DNA of 64,000 bases. Source: Mycolicibacterium sp. MU0053. GTDB lineage: Bacteria > Actinomycetota > Actinomycetes > Mycobacteriales > Mycobacteriaceae. The first letter of the stretch is position 1; each line of letters begins with the position of its first letter. Shown here piece by piece: positions 57,240 through 64,000 of this stretch. The stretch spans positions 3,968,001 through 4,032,000 of the forward strand of contig NZ_OY726397.1 of NCBI RefSeq assembly GCF_963378095.1. Direction: 5' to 3'. A model generated the notes under the pieces. The model saw only the letters and a list, made by a program, of their open reading frames with translations. It had not been told where the DNA came from and made no database searches. A program made the position numbers and the translations under genes.

Positions 57240-59191
57240 GGCCGGCCTTCGGAATGCCTGCTGCGCCGGTAGATCACGACGCCGGCCGCTGCAACGAGCA
57301 GCACGCCCAGCGCCGTGGCGAGACCCAGATACAGCGACGACCGGTCCGCGGTCGCCGCGGCAGCGGCCGGCACCGACGGCGCGGTGGAGATCAGCACCGG
57401 TTCCCGGTCCGGCGCGGCGATCAACGCGGTGCCGGACAGCGATGACCACCGCTGGACGTCGTTGCCGAGCCAGCCGAGCAGCGCGTCGAGGCGCTCGGGG
57501 GCATTGTTGGAGGTCGCGATGAGCACGCTGCGCTCGCCGTCGTAGACCGTTTGCAGCGAGCCCCAGGCCAGGCCGGGGTCGAGCTCCAGGGTGCTCGCCA
57601 CTTGGGTTCCGTCCGGTGGATCGGGGCGCTCGACACTGATCTCGCCGTCGGCACCGGCGGTGACGGGCAGGGTGATGCGCTCGTCGGTCCACCCCGCTGC
57701 GCTGACCAGCACCGCCGGGCCGGCAGCGTCGATGGCCTCGCGCACCGACATCACCGCGGTGTCGATCGGCAGCGCGCTGAGGCGCTGCAGGCCGGCCAGC
57801 AACACGACCGCCCTGCGGGCGTCGTCGAATCCACCGTCGACGCCGACGGCCGCGCGCGGCAGCAGGGCTTGCGGCAACGACTGAAACCCACCGCGAACCG
57901 GCGGCTCCGCGAGCCTGCTGTGCACCGGACTGTCGCCGTCGATGGTCAACGTCAGCGGCTGGAATTCACCACAGCGGCCGGTGTTGCCGCTGATGTCCAA
58001 CCGCACACCGAGCGAGGTGTAGCGCTCCATCAGATGGTCGGGCACGTCCACCCAGCGGTCGATGTCGCCGGTGGCATCGGCCGGCCAGCGGTCGACGGTT
58101 TCGCCGCCGATCGAGGCGACCAGTTGCCCGGCGACCGAGCCGGGCAGCGGCGTGTAGTCGCCACGCAGGTGTACCCGCACATCGCGCACCGAGCGCCCCA
58201 GCCGAGTCTGGTCCAAACCGATCGAGACCTGGGGCGACATCGCGGTGGCATTGACCCCCGGCTGGCCGAGCCGACGCAGCGTGGTCTGGTCGCCGGGAAG
58301 TTGTGGGGTCGAACTGAGCGGACCCGCAACGGCTTTGGAGGCGATCGCGAGCCGGTTCAGATCGCTGGTCAGCAGCCGACTCTGGTTGCCCAACTCTTCG
58401 GCGGGGCCGGCCACCAGCAGCGCCGGTACTCCGCCGGTGCCTCGTAGGGACACCCCCGCCTCGGCGTCTTCCCGGATCACGATGTGGCGCTGCAGCGGCG
58501 CCGAGGGCGCCTCGGGCAGCAGTTGGCCGTCCCGCAACGGCAGCAGTTCGATGCCGGGATTCTGGGTCCCGTAATGCGCGGCAACGGCCGTCGCCAACCG
58601 GACCGCGGCGTTGGTCTCGGCGCGGGACGGATCGTCGTCGACGAAGATGCTGAGCTGACGTAGCACCGGCGGCAGGAAATCCGCCACCGCGGTGGGAACG
58701 TGCTCGACGCCGGCGAATGTCACGCCGGCCTCCGACAACCGCAGCGGGTTGGACGGGTCCAGACAGTAGCCGTCGAGGGGGATCAGATAGGTGCGCAACA
58801 TGACGTGCGCCGCGTTGTCCACGACCCGGACACCTTCGAGTGGGATCACCACGGGCGCACTTTCGCCCGGCGGCATCTCGACCCGGCCAATCGTTCGGTC
58901 GTCCTGCATGACGGTGATCGCGGCGCTCCGCACATTCACGGGCAATTGCGTAATCGCGGTCAGCGCCACGGGATTCAACCCTGGGGGGACCGGGATTTCC
59001 AGGGATTCGGTGCCCTGCGTTCCGTAAAAGGCCAGCTGGGGCACAGCCCCGAGCTCGACCAAGGGCAGCGTCGGCGCGACGGAGACACCCAACTCCTCCG
59101 GGGGCTGACTCCTTGCCACCGGCGAAACCAGCAAAGTCATCAGTGTGATTGCCGCCAGCAACCTTGCACAGGCCGCGATAGATTGTTTCAT
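57236..59191 (-). CDS. BcsB-like cellulose-synthase-associated subunit
   Basis: A 651-residue exported protein. A signal peptide covers about residues 5-28 (LLAAITLMTLLVSPVARS), and a C-terminal membrane helix (LYLGLATALGVLLVAAAGVVI) ends in a short basic tail, as in BcsB. Two repeated jelly-roll/flavodoxin-like parts are suggested by RDVRVHLRGDYTPLPGSVAG and LPVNVRSAAITV, close in pattern to BcsB. It would guide the polymer outside the membrane. First gene of the operon; TTGA overlap with the next. Confidence 0.8.
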   Translation of the reverse strand: MKQSIAACARLLAAITLMTLLVSPVARSQPPEELGVSVAPTLPLVELGAVPQLAFYGTQGTESLEIPVPPGLNPVALTAITQLPVNVRSAAITVMQDDRTIGRVEMPPGESAPVVIPLEGVRVVDNAAHVMLRTYLIPLDGYCLDPSNPLRLSEAGVTFAGVEHVPTAVADFLPPVLRQLSIFVDDDPSRAETNAAVRLATAVAAHYGTQNPGIELLPLRDGQLLPEAPSAPLQRHIVIREDAEAGVSLRGTGGVPALLVAGPAEELGNQSRLLTSDLNRLAIASKAVAGPLSSTPQLPGDQTTLRRLGQPGVNATAMSPQVSIGLDQTRLGRSVRDVRVHLRGDYTPLPGSVAGQLVASIGGETVDRWPADATGDIDRWVDVPDHLMERYTSLGVRLDISGNTGRCGEFQPLTLTIDGDSPVHSRLAEPPVRGGFQSLPQALLPRAAVGVDGGFDDARRAVVLLAGLQRLSALPIDTAVMSVREAIDAAGPAVLVSAAGWTDERITLPVTAGADGEISVERPDPPDGTQVASTLELDPGLAWGSLQTVYDGERSVLIATSNNAPERLDALLGWLGNDVQRWSSLSGTALIAAPDREPVLISTAPSVPAAAAATADRSSLYLGLATALGVLLVAAAGVVIYRRSRHSEGRP

Positions 59192-59199
59192 CGCAGGTC

Positions 59200-59205
59200 A
59201 GCGTA
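59200..59205 (-). promoter_or_regulatory. Candidate -10 element (TACGCT) of the EPS operon
   Basis: On the minus strand TACGCT fits TANNNT and ends eight bases before the ATG of the BcsB-like gene, giving a nearly leaderless transcript. Upstream of it, TTGCGG occurs three times in a row-like array (59206-59226), one copy near -35 position. The rpsQ terminator lies just further upstream. Confidence 0.4.
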
Positions 59206-59239
59206 GCCGCAACGCCGCAACCGCAAACATGAATGCGAA

Positions 59240-59271
59240 AACCCCCGTCGCCCAACCGGCGTACGGGGGTT
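59240..59271 (-). terminator. Rho-independent terminator after rpsQ (S10 operon)
   Basis: AACCCCCGT pairs perfectly with ACGGGGGTT; an inner CGCC/GGCG pairing extends the stem. On the transcript strand it is followed by TTTT (minus strand) and an A/T-richer stretch, the classic terminator form and rare for mycobacteria. It ends the S10 operon 45 bases after rpsQ. Confidence 0.85.
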
Positions 59272-59276
59272 CTGCG

Positions 59277-59298
59277 CGTAGCGCCTTGCGGCGCTACG
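59277..59298 (-). terminator. GNRA-loop hairpin between rpsQ and the main terminator
   Basis: CGTAGCGCC and its perfect nine-base complement close a loop that reads GCAA on the transcript strand, a GNRA tetraloop. It lies 19 bases after the rpsQ stop and five bases before the main terminator. It may be a first terminator, or may protect the 3' end of the mRNA. Confidence 0.6.
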
Positions 59299-59316
59299 GG
59301 TTTGGCTACGTGGCCT

Positions 59317-59625
59317 CTACTTCGCCTTCTCGAGGATCTCGACCAGGCGCCAGCGCTTGGTCGCCGACAGCGGCCGGGTCTCCATCAACGACACCCGGTC
59401 GCCGATGCCGGCGTCGCCGTTCTCGTCGTGGGCCTTGACCTTGGTGGTGGTCCGGATGATCTTGCCGTAGAGCGGGTGGCTCTTGCGCGATTCCAACTCG
59501 ACCACGATGGTCTTCTGCATCTTGTCGCTCACCACGTAGCCGATGGCCGTCTTGCGACGGTTGCGCGGCTTCTCGGTGCGCGGGGTGTACTTAGGACCCT
59601 TGTCCTTTGCTTGTGCATCTGCCAT
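59317..59625 (-). CDS. rpsQ: 30S ribosomal protein uS17
   Basis: Primary 16S rRNA-binding protein, 102 residues with an actinobacterial basic N-terminal extension ([20 protein letters not shown]). Core [20 protein letters not shown] is canonical. Overlaps rpmC by one base and ends the S10 operon. Confidence 0.98.
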   Translation of the reverse strand: MADAQAKDKGPKYTPRTEKPRNRRKTAIGYVVSDKMQKTIVVELESRKSHPLYGKIIRTTTKVKAHDENGDAGIGDRVSLMETRPLSATKRWRLVEILEKAK

Positions 59626-59858
59626 TAGGAATCCTCACCCTGGGGTCCGGCGGCCAGACCCAATTCACGTTCGCGCAGCACCGTGTAGACGCGCGCAATT
59701 TCCTGGCGCACCGTGCGCAGCCGACGATTGTTGTTCAGCTGGCCGGTCGCATTCTGGAACCGCAGGTTGAACAGCTCTTCCTTCGATTCGCGCAGGCGCT
59801 CGGTCAGCTCGTCGTCGGTGAGCTCGCGCAGTTCGCCAGCGGAAACTCCCACTGCCAT
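59625..59858 (-). CDS. rpmC: 50S ribosomal protein uL29
   Basis: Helical large-subunit protein at the tunnel exit, 77 residues ([20 protein letters not shown]). A short acidic C-terminal extension follows the [18 protein letters not shown] core. Overlaps both neighbours by one base. Confidence 0.97.
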   Translation of the reverse strand: MAVGVSAGELRELTDDELTERLRESKEELFNLRFQNATGQLNNNRRLRTVRQEIARVYTVLRERELGLAAGPQGEDS

Positions 59859-60274
59859 CAGAACTGCTCCTCTCGGGTAACGATGCGTGCCTTGATCGGC
59901 AACTTGTGGATAGCACGGGTCAGTGCGTCCCGTGCGGTCTTCTCATCCGGGTAGCTGAGCTCGAAGAGCACGCGTCCCGGCTTGACGTTGGCCACCCACC
60001 ATTCGGGCGAGCCCTTACCGGAACCCATGCGGGTCTCGGCCGGCTTCTTGGTCAGCGGGCGGTCCGGGAAGATGTTGATCCAGACCTTGCCGCCGCGCTT
60101 GATGTGGCGGTTGATGGCGATACGAGCGGCTTCGATCTGCCGGTTGGTGACATAGGCATGCTCGAGCGCCTGGATCCCGTACTCACCGAAGCTCACGGTG
60201 GTGCCGCCGCTGGCGATACCCCGCTGCCTCGGGTGGTGTTGCTTGCGGTGCTTGACCTTACGCGGAATCAGCAT
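59858..60274 (-). CDS. rplP: 50S ribosomal protein uL16
   Basis: Large-subunit protein near the A-site tRNA, 138 residues, canonical ([20 protein letters not shown] to [15 protein letters not shown]). Includes the [19 protein letters not shown] block. Three bases after rpsC. Confidence 0.98.
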   Translation of the reverse strand: MLIPRKVKHRKQHHPRQRGIASGGTTVSFGEYGIQALEHAYVTNRQIEAARIAINRHIKRGGKVWINIFPDRPLTKKPAETRMGSGKGSPEWWVANVKPGRVLFELSYPDEKTARDALTRAIHKLPIKARIVTREEQF

Positions 60275-60277
60275 GAC

Positions 60278-61607
<1,330 letters not shown>

Positions 61608-61611
<4 letters not shown>

Positions 61612-61889
61612 CGCCGCTTACTCTTCCGGTCGTCCTTGATGTGACCCTTGAAGGTCCGCGTCGGCGCAAACTCGCCGAGCTTGTGCCCGACCATCGACTC
61701 GGTGACGAACACCGGCACATGCTTGCGACCGTCGTGGACGGCGAAGGTGTGGCCGATGAAGTCGGGGATGATGGTCGACCGACGGGACCAGGTCTTGATG
61801 ACCTGCTTGGTGTTCTTCTCGTTCTGCACGTCGACCTTCTTGAGCAGATGGTCGTCGACGAACGGGCCCTTCTTCAGGCTGCGTGGCAT
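61608..61889 (-). CDS. rpsS: 30S ribosomal protein uS19
   Basis: Head protein contacting uS13, 93 residues. [20 protein letters not shown] and the [19 protein letters not shown] end are canonical. Overlaps rplV by four bases. Confidence 0.98.
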
Positions 61890-61907
61890 CTGTGCTTCCT
61901 TTCCGGG

Positions 61908-62744
61908 CTAGCGCTTCTTGCCGGTGCGCCGGCGTCGGACGATGAGCTTGTCGCTCGGCTTGTTGGGCTTGCGGGTACGGCCCTCGGGCTTACCCCACGG
62001 GCTGACCGGGTGGCGACCACCGGAGGTCTTACCCTCACCACCACCGTGCGGGTGGTCAACCGGGTTCATCACGACACCGCGGACGGATGGGCGCTTGCCC
62101 TTCCACCGCATCCGGCCGGCTTTACCCCAGTTGATGTTGGCCTGCTCGGCGTTGCCGACCTCGCCGACGGTGGCGCGGCAGCGCACGTCGACGCGGCGGA
62201 TCTCACCGGAGGGCATCCGCAGCGACGCGTAGGCGCCTTCCTTACCCAGCAGCTGGATGCTGACACCGGCCGAGCGGGCCAGCTTCGCGCCGCCGCCGGG
62301 CCGCAGTTCCACCGCGTGGATGACGGTACCGGCGGGGATGTTGCGCAGCGGCAGGTTGTTGCCCGGCTTGATGTCCGCGTTGGCGCCCGACTCGATCACG
62401 TCGCCCTGCTTGAGGCCCTGCGGCGCGATGATGTAGCGCTTGTCGCCGTCCAGGAAATGCAGCAGCGCGATGTTGGCGGTCCGGTTCGGGTCGTACTCGA
62501 TGTGTGCAACCTTGGCGTTGACGCCGTCCTTGTCGTGGCGACGGAAGTCGATCAGGCGGTAGGCACGCTTGTGGCCACCGCCCTTGTGCCGGGTGGTGAT
62601 ACGGCCGTGCGCGTTACGCCCGCCCTTGCCGTGCAGCGGACGAACCAGCGACTTCTCCGGATGGTCGCGAGTGATCTCGGCGAAATCGGAGACGCTGGCA
62701 CCGCGGCGACCGGGGGTCGTCGGCTTGTACTTGCGAATTGCCAT
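61908..62744 (-). CDS. rplB: 50S ribosomal protein uL2
   Basis: Core protein next to the peptidyl-transferase centre, 278 residues. [20 protein letters not shown] start and the conserved [20 protein letters not shown] loop are intact. 18 bases before rpsS. Confidence 0.98.
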   Translation of the reverse strand: MAIRKYKPTTPGRRGASVSDFAEITRDHPEKSLVRPLHGKGGRNAHGRITTRHKGGGHKRAYRLIDFRRHDKDGVNAKVAHIEYDPNRTANIALLHFLDGDKRYIIAPQGLKQGDVIESGANADIKPGNNLPLRNIPAGTVIHAVELRPGGGAKLARSAGVSIQLLGKEGAYASLRMPSGEIRRVDVRCRATVGEVGNAEQANINWGKAGRMRWKGKRPSVRGVVMNPVDHPHGGGEGKTSGGRHPVSPWGKPEGRTRKPNKPSDKLIVRRRRTGKKR

Positions 62745-62784
62745 GTCTACTAAGTCTTTCTGGTCTCTGCGTCCTGGCCGGCGG

Positions 62785-63087
62785 TTAGGCCGGGGCTCCG
62801 AACAGGTCGATCGGCTTGCTGCCGGCGGCCAGGGTCACGATCGCGCGCTTGGTGCTCTTGCGCTGGCCATAGCCGGTGCGGGTGCGCTTGCGCTTGCCCT
62901 GCCGGTTGAGGGTGTTCACCGAGTCGACCTCGACCTTGAAGATCTTCTCGATCGCGATCTTGATCTGCGTCTTGTTCGAATCCGGATGCACCACGAACGT
63001 GTACACGTTGTCCTCGATCAACCCGTAGGACTTCTCGGAGATGACCGGGGCCAGGATGATGTCGCGGGGGTCAGTCACGTTTGCCAT
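62785..63087 (-). CDS. rplW: 50S ribosomal protein uL23
   Basis: Tunnel-exit protein that docks trigger factor and SRP, 100 residues ([20 protein letters not shown]). Overlaps rplD by one base; 40 bases to rplB. Confidence 0.98.
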   Translation of the reverse strand: MANVTDPRDIILAPVISEKSYGLIEDNVYTFVVHPDSNKTQIKIAIEKIFKVEVDSVNTLNRQGKRKRTRTGYGQRKSTKRAIVTLAAGSKPIDLFGAPA

Positions 63088-63764
63088 CAGGCCGACACCT
63101 CTTCTTTCTCAGTCCCTGCAGACCTCGAGTTGGACTCGATGTAGGCGTTGAGCGCCTCCACCGAGAACACCAGGTCGTCGGCGTTGAGCACGTCATACGT
63201 GTTCAGCTGATCCGGCGAGATCACGTGCACGCCAGGCAGATTGTTGACACTTTTGGCGCTGACCACGTCGGCGCGGCCGATCACGACGAGCACCTTCTTG
63301 TGACCGGTGAGCGACTCGAGGAACTCCCGCGCGCTCTTGGTCGAGGGGGTCTGGCCGCTCACGATTTCGGTGACCGCGTGGATGCGCTGGTTGCGCGCCC
63401 GGTCCGAGAGCGCCCCGCGCAGTGCGGCGGCGATCATCTTCTTCGGGGTGCGCTGGCTGTAGTCGCGCGGCTTGGGGCCGTGGACGACGCCACCACCGGT
63501 GTACTGCGGCGCGCGGATGGAACCCTGACGGGCCCGGCCGGTGCCCTTCTGCCGGTACGGCTTGCGACCGCCACCGCGAACCTCGCCGCGGCTCTTGGTC
63601 GAATGCGTGCCCTGCCGGGCGGCCGCACGCTGCGCGATGACCACCTGGTGCATCAGCGCGATGTTCGGCTCGACGTCAAACAGCTCGGCGGGCAACTCGA
63701 CAGTGCCGTCCTGCTTGCCCCCGGGGGCGAGCACGGAGAGCTTCAGAAAGTCTTGGCTGGCCAT
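63087..63764 (-). CDS. rplD: 50S ribosomal protein uL4
   Basis: Exit-tunnel protein, 225 residues. The tunnel loop ([20 protein letters not shown]) is canonical, and the C-terminal half holds the usual Rossmann-like fold. In E. coli this protein represses the S10 operon. Two bases after rplC. Confidence 0.98.
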   Translation of the reverse strand: MASQDFLKLSVLAPGGKQDGTVELPAELFDVEPNIALMHQVVIAQRAAARQGTHSTKSRGEVRGGGRKPYRQKGTGRARQGSIRAPQYTGGGVVHGPKPRDYSQRTPKKMIAAALRGALSDRARNQRIHAVTEIVSGQTPSTKSAREFLESLTGHKKVLVVIGRADVVSAKSVNNLPGVHVISPDQLNTYDVLNADDLVFSVEALNAYIESNSRSAGTEKEEVSA

Positions 63765-63766
63765 CT

Positions 63767-64000
63767 CTACTTCTCACCTCGTTTGATCGCGGTGCGAACC
63801 ATGACCAGTCCGCCGTTGCGTCCCGGGATGGCGCCCTTGATCAGCAGCACGCCGTTCTCGGCGTCGACCTTGTGCACCTTCAGGTTCTGCGTGGTGACTT
63901 TGTCACTGCCCATCCGGCCGGACATCCGGGTGCCCTTGAAGACGCGGCCCGGGGTGGCGCAGCCACCGATCGAACCGGGCCGGCGGTGCACGGCCTGGGT
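63767..64000 (-). CDS. rplC: 50S ribosomal protein uL3, partial (C-terminal)
   Basis: Only the last 77 codons are in the window; the frame continues past the right edge. The [20 protein letters not shown] block and the [20 protein letters not shown] end are diagnostic of uL3. rpsJ and the operon promoter would lie beyond the edge. Confidence 0.96.
   Translation of the reverse strand, partial: TQAVHRRPGSIGGCATPGRVFKGTRMSGRMGSDKVTTQNLKVHKVDAENGVLLIKGAIPGRNGGLVMVRTAIKRGEK

Overview
The window looks like a chromosomal segment of a fast-growing mycobacterium (Mycolicibacterium-like). It is very GC-rich and uses many GTG starts and ATGA/GTGA stop-start overlaps. It carries cutinase-like proteins, a complete mce operon, the sigL-rslA pair, DUF732 and rmlBC. 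The gene order matches, from memory, two blocks of the M. tuberculosis genome: cutinase-truA-rplQ-rpoA-rpsD-rpsK-rpsM-rpmJ-infA-LLM oxidoreductase-rmlB-rmlC, and the S10/spc block with atsA and its formylglycine-generating enzyme between rpsQ and rplN, followed by rplO-sppA-methyltransferases-secY-adk-map-sigL-rslA-marR.

Layout. (1) 1-1138: two cutinase-like esterases, the first cut by the window edge. (2) 1146-2012: truA. (3) 2179-14496: a foreign-looking block between truA and rplQ. It holds an 8-gene mce/yrbE lipid importer, a P450-SnoaL-ferredoxin operon and a divergent GAF-LuxR regulator. Each side keeps a fossil of the other's ribosomal junction. (4) 14597-18345: the alpha operon (rplQ, rpoA, rpsD, rpsK, rpsM, rpmJ, infA, minus strand). 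(5) 18671-20665: an NfeD/flotillin pair. (6) 20722-23865: an unusual two-component pair, a receiver fused to a thioredoxin-reductase-like flavoprotein plus a cyclic-nucleotide-domain histidine kinase. (7) 23896-27264: two tandem LLM oxidoreductases, then rmlB and rmlC. (8) 27355-30952: the valine-catabolic mmsA-fadE-mmsB operon. (9) 30871-33344: a small membrane protein, a MarR regulator, and rslA-sigL with a good autoregulatory SigL promoter. (10) 33415-36103: map-adk-secY. (11) 36397-41831: two full methyltransferases with a decayed copy between them, an MHS transporter and SppA. (12) 41919-46688: DUF732, then the spc operon rplO to rplN. (13) 46947-52601: formylglycine-generating enzyme, arylsulfatase and two divergent reductase-like genes. 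(14) 52585-59191: a tightly coupled four-gene operon resembling a cellulose/exopolysaccharide synthase (BcsA-like GT2, BcsB-like partner, an unknown polytopic protein, a GT-C-like protein). (15) 59317-64000: the S10 operon from rpsQ to a partial rplC.

How it works together. Translation genes form the backbone and are interrupted at two places by accessory modules. The rplQ/truA interruption carries lipid or steroid-like uptake (Mce) and oxidation (P450, ferredoxin) with its own regulator. The rpsQ/rplN interruption carries sulfate-ester hydrolysis with its own activating enzyme, and a surface-polysaccharide system. The findings I rate highest are the reciprocal rplQ/truA scars around the mce block, the BcsA/BcsB-like operon, and the redox-type two-component pair. 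I saw no tRNA, rRNA, CRISPR array or insertion sequence.
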